A stretch of DNA of 64,000 bases from Prolixibacteraceae bacterium (GCA_019720755.1 CP081303.1:3269501-3333500), one strand, 5' to 3'; positions 28,935-37,494 are shown, counted from the stretch's first letter. Program-made: numbers and translations. The notes: a model not told the origin generated them from the sequence alone.

Positions 28935-30284
28935 TTAAAAGATTACTCCAGTGTAATTCTGTGGAGTGATAACTCTCAACTCTTCTTTGATTGCATCGCT
29001 AACCTCTAATGTGGAGATAAACTCATGAATCACCTCTTGGTTGATCTTTTTATTTGTTCTAGTAAGTTCTTTCAATGCTTCATAAGGGTTTGGATAAGCT
29101 TCTCTTCTTAGAATTGTCTGAATAGCTTCAGCTACGACAGCCCAATTATCTTCAAGATCCTTTTCTAGTTCATCACTATTAAGAAGTACTTTTTCTAATC
29201 CCTTAAGTGTTGATTTCATAGAGATTACTGTGTGTGCAAATGGAACACCTATATTCCTTAGTACAGTTGAATCGGTAAGATCTCTTTGAAGTCTAGAAAC
29301 AGGAAGCTTTGCAGAAAGATGTTCAAAAACGGCATTTGCAATACCGATGTTACCTTCTGAATTCTCGAAGTCAATAGGATTTACTTTGTGTGGCATTGCC
29401 GAGGATCCTACTTCTCCTTTTTTGATCTTTTGTTTAAAGTATCCCATCGATATATAGGTCCACATATCTCTGTTAAGATCTAGGATAATCGTGTTGATAC
29501 GTTTGATGTTGTCAAAAGTTGCACTATAGTTATCATAGTGAGCAATTTGAGTAGTCAATTGAGATCGCTCTAATTGAAGGTGTTCGTTTACAAAGTTATT
29601 CGCAAATTGAACCCAGTCAATTTCTGGATATGCGACCATATGTGCATTGAAGTTTCCTGTAGCACCACCAAACTTAGCATAACAAGGAATTCCCTTTAAT
29701 AGTTCTAGTTGTACATTTAAACGCTCCACATATACAAGCATCTCTTTTCCTAAACGAGTTGGAGAAGCTGGTTGTCCATGTGTTCTAGCCAACATGGAAA
29801 CTTGTTTCCACTCTTCTGACAATGTCGTTAATTTTTCAATCAAAGATTCAAGAAGTGGCATATAAACCTCTTTGATTGCATCTTTAATAGTACATGGAAC
29901 AGAAGTGTTGTTGATATCTTGTGAAGTTAATCCAAAATGAATAAACTCTTTTGGCTCAGCAATATTCAACGCATCAAACTTCTCCTTTATGAAGTACTCT
30001 ACTGCCTTTACATCGTGGTTTGTGACAGATTCGATCTCTTTGATACGTAGCGCATCTTCTTCTGAAAAATCAAGATGAATTTTACGAATCGCTTCGTATT
30101 TTGACTTATCAAATTCTTTTAATTGAGGTAATGGAAGTTCGCATAGTGCAATAAAGTATTCCACTTCAACAAATACGCGATATTTAATCAATGCATATTC
30201 AGAAAAATACTCGCCCAATGTTGCAACTTTGTCTCTATATCTACCATCAACAGGTGATATTGCTGTAAGATTATTCAGTTTCAT
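28935..30284 (-). CDS. purB: Adenylosuccinate lyase
   Basis: PurB removes fumarate from SAICAR and from adenylosuccinate in de novo purine and AMP synthesis. The fumarase/aspartase superfamily signature GSSAMPHKVNP is at residues 293-303, the catalytic His in MLARTHGQPA at 169, and HFGLTSQDINNT near 116-127. At 449 residues it matches the E. coli-like PurB size. It is monocistronic between the globin gene and a long upstream gap. On the minus strand a TATTTTTG box at 30315-30322 fits the Bacteroidota -7 consensus about 30 nt before the ATG. Confidence 0.95.
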   Translation of the reverse strand: MKLNNLTAISPVDGRYRDKVATLGEYFSEYALIKYRVFVEVEYFIALCELPLPQLKEFDKSKYEAIRKIHLDFSEEDALRIKEIESVTNHDVKAVEYFIKEKFDALNIAEPKEFIHFGLTSQDINNTSVPCTIKDAIKEVYMPLLESLIEKLTTLSEEWKQVSMLARTHGQPASPTRLGKEMLVYVERLNVQLELLKGIPCYAKFGGATGNFNAHMVAYPEIDWVQFANNFVNEHLQLERSQLTTQIAHYDNYSATFDNIKRINTIILDLNRDMWTYISMGYFKQKIKKGEVGSSAMPHKVNPIDFENSEGNIGIANAVFEHLSAKLPVSRLQRDLTDSTVLRNIGVPFAHTVISMKSTLKGLEKVLLNSDELEKDLEDNWAVVAEAIQTILRREAYPNPYEALKELTRTNKKINQEVIHEFISTLEVSDAIKEELRVITPQNYTGVIF

Positions 30285-30838
30285 GACCTATAATTCAATT
30301 GTTTTGAATGAATACAAAAATAGCATTTTTGTTCTAACAATTGGCTTATTTTAACAACAGAGTAGTCTTGTATATATAAATGAGAAATATGGTGTGTCGT
30401 AAGATAATTGTTATTGTTCTATGAGGTTGGTTGTCAGTATATTTGTTAGTGTCTTAATTTATTGTGAAATGTTGTTTCGCTTTGGGGTATTATAGATGAA
30501 TTATAGTGAAAATAGTTCTTTTGGACAGAAGGAGTAATCTCTTATTTTAAAGAGTAATATCTGTCATCTGCTGTATTATGTTTTTCTGAAAAGATGGTCT
30601 AATGTATTAAAAACTGATATCAACCTATCTCTATTTGGATAGAATTGATAGTATTGTGTTGATTTGAAAAAAGCAGCAATACAGAATCTTTATCATACTG
30701 TACTACTGCTTTGTCAATTCGAACTCTTTATATTCCGAACTAAAATTATTACTCGAAACTGTAGGTTTCGCCTTATCGTACTCTAATAAGGATGTTTAAT
30801 ATTAAGTCAATACATTAGCATAACCCCCAAGTAACCGA
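30285..30838. other. Non-coding stretch between purB and the fucosidase gene
   Basis: About 550 bp with no credible ORF. It holds the candidate purB promoter (minus-strand TATTTTTG at 30315-30322) and, at 30670-30712, a terminator-like hairpin for the fucosidase transcript. The remainder shows nothing recognisable. Confidence 0.5.
30664..30712 (-). terminator. Terminator-like hairpin downstream of the fucosidase gene
   Basis: A 15-position stem with two mismatches (30670-30684 with 30698-30712) is followed on the minus strand by a run of T. It lies about 125 nt beyond the fucosidase stop, implying a long 3' untranslated region if used. Confidence 0.55.
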
Positions 30839-32353
30839 TTATTTTACTTTCGTGATTTTAAGAACATATGCATAGTCAACAAGTTTTCCATTAGGATCAT
30901 AGTTCGGAAAATCAACAACAATACCGCCTTTAGTCTTTTTAAAAGATAACGGGCCGTTATATCCTAATAGAGTAATTTTTGTGTCTTTAGACACCTTTAG
31001 ATCTTTAATATGGAGGTTATTGCCTGGCCATTTAGGAACTATCGCATATACGTCATCGCCTTTTGCTGTGAATAGAACCTCTTTTGTAGCCATTCCCTTC
31101 GGAGGATTGATTGTCTGCTTTAAAATATAATCGCCTCCAACATACGATACATTTTTATTATCAAAGACTTTGTTTCCTTTTGACCATTGGAATGATCTTT
31201 TCCATTTATGAGTATCGTATATTGCTTCACCATTCAAGTCTAGCCATTGTCCAATCTGTAGAAGACGTTCTTGCATTATGACTGGGATTGTACCATCTGC
31301 TTTGGGACCAACATTCAAGAGAAGGTTTCCCCCCATACTAACCAAATCACATAGCATCAATACTAATGCTTTAGGCGAAGTATAGTTTTCAATATTTTCA
31401 GCACGATTGTATCCAAATGAGAATCCCATTCCTCTGTTCTCTTCCCACGGTTTGTCAATCTCTAATCCTTTCACTTCGTACTCTGTGGTCATGTATCCAC
31501 CATGTTTATGTCTACACCCTTTGAACCAGCGATCATTAATTACGACATAGTCTTTACAAGGTGACTCTTCATACAGCCAAGTAAGAAGCTCTCCACTTCT
31601 CCAAAATTGATCATCATGATCCCATGCACCATCTGCAAAAATCATATCAGGAGCATATTTGTTTACTAGATCTTTAAATTGAGGATGATAGTGCTCCGTT
31701 ACAAAACGTGGATTCGATTCCATATACCAAGGGTGATACCATTCGTAAAGACTGTAGTATAAACCAGCTTTCAGACCCGCTTCTCTCATTGCCTCCATAT
31801 AAGGTGCAACCAGATCTTTTTTTGCGCCTGTTTCGCCAGCATTCCATTTTACTTGTCTCATATCTTGTGCTTGCTTATTAGGCCAAAGAGTAAAACCATC
31901 GTGGTGTTTAGAAGTAAGTATTACATATTTTGCTCCAGCTTTTTTGAATAGCTTAGCCCAAGATGTTGGATCATATAGTTCCGCTTTGAACATGCGGCCA
32001 AAATCGTAGTATGAAGATTCTGTTCCATAAACATTGTCCTGGAAGTTTGGTATTGCTTTCGAATCTGGGTTGTTATTTCCAAAAATACTTTTGCTCACAA
32101 GCCATTTTTGATACCATTCGGTGTATGTCCCAACTGGAGACCATGATGGGACTGAGTATGGCCCCCAATGAATGAAAATACCAAATTTGGCTTTTTGATA
32201 CCATGCAGGTACAGGTCTACTGTCGATCTTTTTCCATAATTTTTCAGAAGTCTTTTTAGAATATGGTAATAGCTTATCCGTCTTTTTTTGAGCTAGTCCA
32301 TTCATTGACCCAATAAGAAATAAGACCCATACTAAAGGCTTAAGTAATCTCAT
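30839..32353 (-). CDS. Secreted alpha-L-fucosidase, GH29
   Basis: GH29 enzymes release L-fucose from glycans with retention of configuration. A signal peptide covers residues 1-21 (...IGSMNGLA|Q). The family's N-terminal WYQKAKFGIFIHWGPYSVPSW is at 51-71, substrate-binding SKHHDGFTLW at 148-157, and the nucleophile is Asp241 in DMIFADGAWD. The sequence MGGNLLLNVGPKADGTIP closes the catalytic barrel, and a C-terminal beta-sandwich ends at residue 504. The length is normal for GH29. It has no SusC/SusD pair or other fucose-use genes nearby. Linkage specificity cannot be read from sequence. Confidence 0.92.
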   Translation of the reverse strand: MRLLKPLVWVLFLIGSMNGLAQKKTDKLLPYSKKTSEKLWKKIDSRPVPAWYQKAKFGIFIHWGPYSVPSWSPVGTYTEWYQKWLVSKSIFGNNNPDSKAIPNFQDNVYGTESSYYDFGRMFKAELYDPTSWAKLFKKAGAKYVILTSKHHDGFTLWPNKQAQDMRQVKWNAGETGAKKDLVAPYMEAMREAGLKAGLYYSLYEWYHPWYMESNPRFVTEHYHPQFKDLVNKYAPDMIFADGAWDHDDQFWRSGELLTWLYEESPCKDYVVINDRWFKGCRHKHGGYMTTEYEVKGLEIDKPWEENRGMGFSFGYNRAENIENYTSPKALVLMLCDLVSMGGNLLLNVGPKADGTIPVIMQERLLQIGQWLDLNGEAIYDTHKWKRSFQWSKGNKVFDNKNVSYVGGDYILKQTINPPKGMATKEVLFTAKGDDVYAIVPKWPGNNLHIKDLKVSKDTKITLLGYNGPLSFKKTKGGIVVDFPNYDPNGKLVDYAYVLKITKVK

Positions 32354-32661
32354 AATGATGTGTTTGTTTAATTAGTTTACAATGTATAAAGTTACTTAAA
32401 TAAACGATTGTAGCCAATTATTCGTTTAGAGTGTTCTTTTTTAGTAATTCGATAAGAGAAAAATATGTGGCGTAGTTTTATTTTCTTTTATTCAACGTAT
32501 TTCGATTAAATAGAATCTTTAGGTGATTTTATAACCTAAAGATTATTAGTCTTCTCCGTATTTATTGCTGTTTAATCGACGTGATAGAAGAAAAAAGATT
32601 GCACAAAATATTTGTAACAAATAGAAATTGGTCTATATTTGCACCGCAATTATGATGAAAT
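32354..32661. other. Intergenic region between divergent fucosidase and tRNA genes
   Basis: About 300 bp. It contains a perfect 11-bp dyad (32514-32524 with 32534-32544, 9-nt loop, no T run) and the strong tRNA-array promoter. No ORF is credible. Confidence 0.5.
32611..32641 (+). promoter_or_regulatory. Consensus Bacteroidota promoter driving the tRNA-Val array
   Basis: TTTG at 32611-32614 and TATATTTG at 32634-32641 match the -33 TTTG and -7 TAnnTTTG elements with a 19-nt spacer. The first tRNA begins 20 nt downstream. It is the best promoter match in the window. Confidence 0.8.
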
Positions 32662-32736
32662 GGGAGATTAGCTCAGTTGGTTTAGAGCATCTGCCTTACA
32701 AGCAGAGGGTCGCTGGTTCGAATCCAGCATTTCCCA
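32662..32736 (+). tRNA. tRNA-Val (UAC), copy 1
   Basis: Cloverleaf: acceptor GGGAGAT/ATTTCCC, D-arm GCTC...GAGC, anticodon loop CTTACAA (anticodon UAC), T-arm GCTGG TTCGAAT CCAGC, discriminator A. It is followed by CAA, so CCA is not encoded. It is the first unit of the array and its downstream spacer is divergent and 1 nt longer. Confidence 0.97.
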
Positions 32737-32761
32737 CAACATATTGCAATTAAGAAATTTC

Positions 32762-32836
32762 GGGAGATTAGCTCAGTTGGTTTAGAGCATCTGCCTTACA
32801 AGCAGAGGGTCGCTGGTTCGAATCCAGCATTTCCCA
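32762..32836 (+). tRNA. tRNA-Val (UAC), copy 2
   Basis: Identical 75-nt cloverleaf to copy 1. CCA is encoded directly after the discriminator A. Confidence 0.97.
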
Positions 32837-32860
32837 CCACATATTGGAACAAGAAATTTC

Positions 32861-32935
32861 GGGAGATTAGCTCAGTTGGTTTAGAGCATCTGCCTTACAA
32901 GCAGAGGGTCGCTGGTTCGAATCCAGCATTTCCCA
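32861..32935 (+). tRNA. tRNA-Val (UAC), copy 3
   Basis: Identical tRNA with CCA encoded; 99 nt from copy 2. Confidence 0.97.
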
Positions 32936-32959
32936 CCACATATTGGAACAAGAAATTTC

Positions 32960-33034
32960 GGGAGATTAGCTCAGTTGGTTTAGAGCATCTGCCTTACAAG
33001 CAGAGGGTCGCTGGTTCGAATCCAGCATTTCCCA
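32960..33034 (+). tRNA. tRNA-Val (UAC), copy 4
   Basis: Identical tRNA with CCA encoded; 99-nt period, spacer identical to that after copy 3. Confidence 0.97.
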
Positions 33035-33058
33035 CCACATATTGGAACAAGAAATTTC

Positions 33059-33133
33059 GGGAGATTAGCTCAGTTGGTTTAGAGCATCTGCCTTACAAGC
33101 AGAGGGTCGCTGGTTCGAATCCAGCATTTCCCA
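33059..33133 (+). tRNA. tRNA-Val (UAC), copy 5
   Basis: Identical tRNA with CCA encoded; 99-nt period. Confidence 0.97.
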
Positions 33134-33157
33134 CCACATATTGGAACAAGAAATTTC

Positions 33158-33232
33158 GGGAGATTAGCTCAGTTGGTTTAGAGCATCTGCCTTACAAGCA
33201 GAGGGTCGCTGGTTCGAATCCAGCATTTCCCA
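33158..33232 (+). tRNA. tRNA-Val (UAC), copy 6
   Basis: Identical tRNA with CCA encoded; 99-nt period. Confidence 0.97.
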
Positions 33233-33256
33233 CCACATATTGGAACAAGAAATTTC

Positions 33257-33331
33257 GGGAGATTAGCTCAGTTGGTTTAGAGCATCTGCCTTACAAGCAG
33301 AGGGTCGCTGGTTCGAATCCAGCATTTCCCA
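33257..33331 (+). tRNA. tRNA-Val (UAC), copy 7
   Basis: Identical tRNA with CCA encoded; 99-nt period. Confidence 0.97.
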
Positions 33332-33355
33332 CCACATATTGGAACAAGAAATTTC

Positions 33356-33430
33356 GGGAGATTAGCTCAGTTGGTTTAGAGCATCTGCCTTACAAGCAGA
33401 GGGTCGCTGGTTCGAATCCAGCATTTCCCA
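33356..33430 (+). tRNA. tRNA-Val (UAC), copy 8
   Basis: Identical tRNA with CCA encoded; 99-nt period. Confidence 0.97.
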
Positions 33431-33454
33431 CCACATATTGGAACAAGAAATTTC

Positions 33455-33529
33455 GGGAGATTAGCTCAGTTGGTTTAGAGCATCTGCCTTACAAGCAGAG
33501 GGTCGCTGGTTCGAATCCAGCATTTCCCA
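33455..33529 (+). tRNA. tRNA-Val (UAC), copy 9
   Basis: Identical tRNA, but followed by CAA, as in copy 1, so CCA is not encoded. Its downstream spacer differs from the inner spacers by two bases. Confidence 0.97.
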
Positions 33530-33553
33530 CAACATATTGGAATAAGAAATTTC

Positions 33554-33628
33554 GGGAGATTAGCTCAGTTGGTTTAGAGCATCTGCCTTACAAGCAGAGG
33601 GTCGCTGGTTCGAATCCAGCATTTCCCA
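33554..33628 (+). tRNA. tRNA-Val (UAC), copy 10
   Basis: Identical tRNA followed by CCG; last unit of the array. The transcript terminator starts 8 nt later. Confidence 0.97.
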
Positions 33629-33635
33629 CCGATAT

Positions 33636-33668
33636 AAAAGCCACTATTGAAAGAGAGTGGCTTTTTTT
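33636..33668 (+). terminator. Rho-independent terminator of the tRNA array
   Basis: A perfect 10-bp stem (33636-33645 with 33656-33665) is followed by a T run extending to 33668. Confidence 0.9.
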
Positions 33669-34030
33669 ATATTACTACTTCAAAAAAACATCTTCAATTT
33701 TAAAGGATACTCAACTGGATATATTAACCTATTACCATTTATCGAGACATCGTCTTTGAAAATGAAGTGATCTCTTTATCGTTGTCACATTGTATTGTAT
33801 TCTGTCATTTGAACCGCTGTTTGTTTACGAATTAGACAATATTCCAAGGAGTGATACTCATTGGATTAAATAACTTCATTAGCCCTTATATGGTCATTAT
33901 GGAAGTATCTATTGTCTAGGATAAATATGTCTAATGTATTTTCATTAAACCCTATTTATCCCCTGTTTGATACTAACTTTATTCATGGTTATTCCATGCT
34001 TTGTTCATGCTTCATTCATCAAATCGATGG

Positions 34031-34080
34031 ACAAACCATGAACAAACCATGAACAAACCATGGACAAACCATGGACAAAG
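34031..34080 (+). repeat. 11-bp direct repeats with inverted degenerate copies
   Basis: Four consecutive 11-mers, ACAAACCATGA twice then ACAAACCATGG twice, occupy 34031-34074 and a partial copy runs to 34080. The preceding bases (33977-34019) carry degenerate copies in the opposite orientation (CCATGCTTTGT, TCATGCTTCAT). The whole stretch from 33977 to about 34103 can therefore fold as an imperfect hairpin. Function unknown. Confidence 0.75.
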
Positions 34081-35161
34081 TACGAATGAAACCATAATGA
34101 AGTAGCTCTCAAGACACCTATCTCGGATTTAGAAACACTGTCAGAAAAAGTGTGTTAGTTCTATTTATCTATAACTCAATTTATATTTTCTTAAAATTAA
34201 ACTTTTTATTGCTTTTAAAAATCAACTTAATACTATGCTTTAAAGCGACATTTTCTAAATGTATCGAGGTGCAAATTGGATGAAAGGGAACGATATGATC
34301 TTTTACTTAAAACTAGAATGGGGCTCTTCTGAAGCGAAGCTCTCTTACTTTTTTACTTTTGGTGAGATATCTCATACAATCCAAAAATATTATATGAGAA
34401 ATTAAACATATTTGATCGTAGAAACACGAAACTCTTCTCGGTTTTTTTAAATGCTTTAATTTAAGTTTTTAGAATGATACAAGGAGGAATTTCTTATACC
34501 CATTTCTCAGTAGTCTTTAACAAGAATATATAGTACCTCTAATACTTTAGCTGACACTTTTTATGGTAATCGTAAACCAAAAGTAAAAAATATAGATTTA
34601 AAGTACTTTCATAAGAGGAGGCATTTTGCTAGAAAGCTTATCTCGACTTGTAAATATTTTAAAAAGTTATTTTGCATGTATCCACTTGTGATTATTTTCT
34701 ATTGTCTTGACATTTAAAATCTATCATATGGGGTTTTTAAATAATTATGTTTCTAAGTGAGGCATTCTTGTATCCTATCATGAGCTTTGTAGTACTATCT
34801 CATTGAGTCGACTGTTGATGCGAGTGTTTTAAAAATGATTCTTTTTTATAACGATCAAGATCATCGATATTTAATCGATTTCAATTGACTAGACTGTATC
34901 TGTTTACACTGGTTTAATTTAAATTGTATCCATTTTATTTACTATATAATATTACTTTATATTATCATATCATCTCCATTTTAAATCATTTAATAGTTGA
35001 TTTGTGATAATATTCATTCTAAACGAACTTTTGTTCAGAGACTCTATGATTATGGGTAAATAATTGAGATATAGGGTGCTTAGTGTTGTGTTTTGAGTTG
35101 TAGTGTAAAATTTATGTTAACAAAAGTTTATTAATCGTTATAAATATTCTTATGTTATTTC

Positions 35162-35169
35162 TATCTTCG
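35162..35169 (+). promoter_or_regulatory. Candidate -7 element for the GH20-like gene
   Basis: TATCTTCG differs from TAnnTTTG at one position and lies 33 nt before the ATG. The -33 element is not clear. Confidence 0.35.
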
Positions 35170-35201
35170 CATAAAGGTAACCTTAATGTATCATTAACAG
35201 C

Positions 35202-37472
35202 ATGAGAAATAATATTATTACAACCTGTTTTTTTCTGTTTTTTATAGTTCTTTTTTATGGGTGTAAAGACACCGAGGAAAAGAGTGTTTCTACCGTTTTG
35301 CTACCTAGAGCTAAACAAGAGATCCATAATAATGGAACATTTGTATCTTCATCTACTTTGAAAGTGATGAGTAATACCGCTTTATTGCGTGGAGTTGAAA
35401 AGATAGGGAGTGAAATATTAAAAAACAGTGTAGGGGTAACTTTGGAACGGTCAAAAACGGATATTAATATCAAGTTGTTTTTGATTAAATCGTCGGCCAT
35501 TCCAAAAGAAGGTTATCAACTTTCTGTTTCCGAAGAAGGGATCGTTATCAAGGCTGTAGATAAGTGTGGTATTTTATATGGTCTTCAATCATTATCTCAA
35601 CTTGTGAGAAAGATTGATACGGATAAAATTGAGATTCCGTTTGTTAAGATTAATGACTCACCTAAATATCCATATCGTGGATTAGATTTAGATTTATGTC
35701 GTCACTTCTACAAAATAAAAGATTTAAAGAGCCTTATTGACGTGATGTCTTATCTTAAGATGAATAAATTGATTCTTGAGTTGGCAGATGATGAAGGGTG
35801 GCGTATTGAGATTAAATCGTTACCAAAACTACAATCGATTTCGGCATTTCGTTCTTCTATAGGTTTTACACAGAATCAGGTTTTTGGACATAATAAAGAC
35901 GATAAGTCTGTTTATGGAGGATATTACACCCAATCAGAGATGAGGGATCTAGTACGTTATGCCAAATATCGTAACGTAGAAATTATACCACAAGTGGAAG
36001 TTGCGAATCACTTAATCGCAGCATCCAGAGCTTATCATTTCTTAGAATGTACATCTGATGAAGCAAAGATATCTGGCGAATTGTCTTCTACGACATGTTA
36101 TAGTAATGATAGGTGTTTAAAGTTTTGGGATCAAGTAATCGGTGAATTATCACATGTTTTTGAGTCTCCATATATTCATGTTGGGGGAGGGGTCATAAAA
36201 TGTAATTTAGATTATATGTGTGAAAGCTGTCAAAATTTGGTTAAGTCAGGCAAGTTCAAGACTACAGAAGCGATACATTTTGATTATATGAAGAAGATCG
36301 AAACTTTAGTTCATAAATATGGAAAAAAAGTTCTTGGATGGAATAAAGTTTATCGATATTCAAAAGATCCTTCTTCCATGGCTATGGTATGGCAAAGTAC
36401 ACAAGCAGCACGATTTAATGTAAAGAACAATCATCCAGTGATCTTATGTCCACAACGTAAGTTTTCGTTTAAAATGGATCAAAATTTACATGGAGATTAT
36501 AAAGGAAAAAGAGGTGTTCTTACCTTGAGAGATGTGTATGATTTTATTCCATCTTTTTCTAAAGTCGACTCTAAGTTTCTTGGTTCTTTGGTAAAAGGGG
36601 TTTCAGCTATATTATGGACACCTAATTCTCCAACATTTGATGTGGCCTGTATGCGTCTTTTCCCACGCCTATTTGCCGTTTCAGAATTAGGATGGTATGG
36701 TTTTGAGAACAAAGATTGGGATAACTTTAGATCTCGTCAACAAAATATGATCAGATATGTAAACGATCGTATGATGGCACATGGAAAATTATCGCATAAA
36801 GTGTTTTTTAAAACTATTAAGTTAGATAATGGTCAACTTGGTCTTACACTAAGTAATGATGCGGGGGATCCAATTCGATATACTGTTGATGGGTCTAAAC
36901 CTGATATACATTCTGCACTTTATACAACCCCAATTCCGGTTGACGGATTAATGATTGTAAAGGCTCTGCCTTTGTGTAACGATGGGTTAAAATCGCAAGT
37001 GTTTGGAAGGAAACTATTCGATCACAAAGCATTATTTTGTAATGTTCGTTATAAATACCCTTACTCTTATGATCTAGGGGAGTGTCGTTCTCGTGCATTG
37101 GTCGATGGTATTGTGAATAATTATCAAACCATTGAGTTGGAAGATATGGATGTAACATTGGATTTAGGGGAAGAGAAAGAGATTTTTCATATAACAACAA
37201 AATGGGCTTCACGACCTAAAAAGTCGATATTTGAACCTAAATCTGTTATATATAAGGTGTCAAAGGATGGAGTGAAGTTTCGAACTATTTTCCAAATGAT
37301 GTATTCTGCAGACAGTAAGGAATCGCATGAAAGACTTGTAGAGTGTTTTCCGGGTGGTTTAAAAGCAAGATATATAAATGTAATAGGAAAGAATAGACGA
37401 ATCAATCCTAGTTGGCATAATTTCCCAGATCGTTATTCTTGGTTGAATCTAGATGAAGTGGTAATAGAGTAA
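35202..37472 (+). CDS. GH20-family protein lacking the catalytic Asp-Glu pair (probable pseudoenzyme)
   Basis: A lipoprotein (Cys21 in LFYGC) with the layout of Bacteroidota beta-N-acetylhexosaminidases: a GH20b-like N domain (about 30-145), a GH20 barrel (about 150-510), a chitobiase C-like domain (about 530-600) and a C-terminal F5/8-type carbohydrate-binding domain (about 625-756). The barrel keeps PYRGLDLDLCRHF, DDEGWRIEIKSLPKL and GGYYTQSEMRDLVRYAK. At the active site, however, the family's GGDE reads GGGV (Gly330-Val331), PEIEMPGH reads PQVEVANH, and the LWTE glutamate is absent (LWTPN). The frame is intact over 756 codons, so this is not an ordinary decayed gene. It may bind glycans without hydrolysing them; that is inference. 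Confidence 0.85.
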   Translation: MRNNIITTCFFLFFIVLFYGCKDTEEKSVSTVLLPRAKQEIHNNGTFVSSSTLKVMSNTALLRGVEKIGSEILKNSVGVTLERSKTDINIKLFLIKSSAIPKEGYQLSVSEEGIVIKAVDKCGILYGLQSLSQLVRKIDTDKIEIPFVKINDSPKYPYRGLDLDLCRHFYKIKDLKSLIDVMSYLKMNKLILELADDEGWRIEIKSLPKLQSISAFRSSIGFTQNQVFGHNKDDKSVYGGYYTQSEMRDLVRYAKYRNVEIIPQVEVANHLIAASRAYHFLECTSDEAKISGELSSTTCYSNDRCLKFWDQVIGELSHVFESPYIHVGGGVIKCNLDYMCESCQNLVKSGKFKTTEAIHFDYMKKIETLVHKYGKKVLGWNKVYRYSKDPSSMAMVWQSTQAARFNVKNNHPVILCPQRKFSFKMDQNLHGDYKGKRGVLTLRDVYDFIPSFSKVDSKFLGSLVKGVSAILWTPNSPTFDVACMRLFPRLFAVSELGWYGFENKDWDNFRSRQQNMIRYVNDRMMAHGKLSHKVFFKTIKLDNGQLGLTLSNDAGDPIRYTVDGSKPDIHSALYTTPIPVDGLMIVKALPLCNDGLKSQVFGRKLFDHKALFCNVRYKYPYSYDLGECRSRALVDGIVNNYQTIELEDMDVTLDLGEEKEIFHITTKWASRPKKSIFEPKSVIYKVSKDGVKFRTIFQMMYSADSKESHERLVECFPGGLKARYINVIGKNRRINPSWHNFPDRYSWLNLDEVVIE

Positions 37473-37494
37473 ACACTATTATAAAGAGAATTTT

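Larger units (their letters stand above)
32662..33628 (+). repeat. Tandem array of ten identical tRNA-Val genes, 99-bp unit
   Basis: Ten copies of one tRNA gene start at 32662, 32762, 32861, 32960, 33059, 33158, 33257, 33356, 33455 and 33554. The 24-nt spacers after copies 2-8 are identical, and only the spacers after copies 1 and 9 differ. One promoter upstream and one terminator downstream imply a single polycistronic precursor, cut between the tRNAs by processing nucleases. Identity of spacers as well as genes points to recent tandem duplication or ongoing unequal exchange. Confidence 0.95.
33669..35201. other. 1.5-kb region without a credible gene
   Basis: No reading frame of 60 codons or more, and no recognisable gene remnant, was found on either strand. 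The region is very AT-rich. It contains the 11-bp repeat cluster at 33.98-34.10 kb and a near-consensus -7 box (TATCTTCG at 35162-35169) for the GH20-like gene. No tRNA fragment, integrase or transposase remnant was seen. Confidence 0.6.

Noticed and set aside
32662-33628. Regular short-period repeats that could look like a CRISPR array
   Set aside because: The repeated part is a complete tRNA cloverleaf and the 'spacers' are identical rather than unique; no cas genes are present.
34031-34080. Direct repeats as a CRISPR or minisatellite-type coding repeat
   Set aside because: The units are only 11 bp, contiguous without spacers, and not inside an open reading frame.
32762-35201. Integrated genomic island at the tRNA array
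   Set aside because: No integrase, transposase or duplicated tRNA 3' end was found in the following 1.5 kb, and normal genes resume afterwards.
35202-37472. Calling the GH20-like gene a pseudogene
   Set aside because: The frame is full length with intact signal and C-terminal binding domain; only active-site residues are changed, so pseudoenzyme is the better description.
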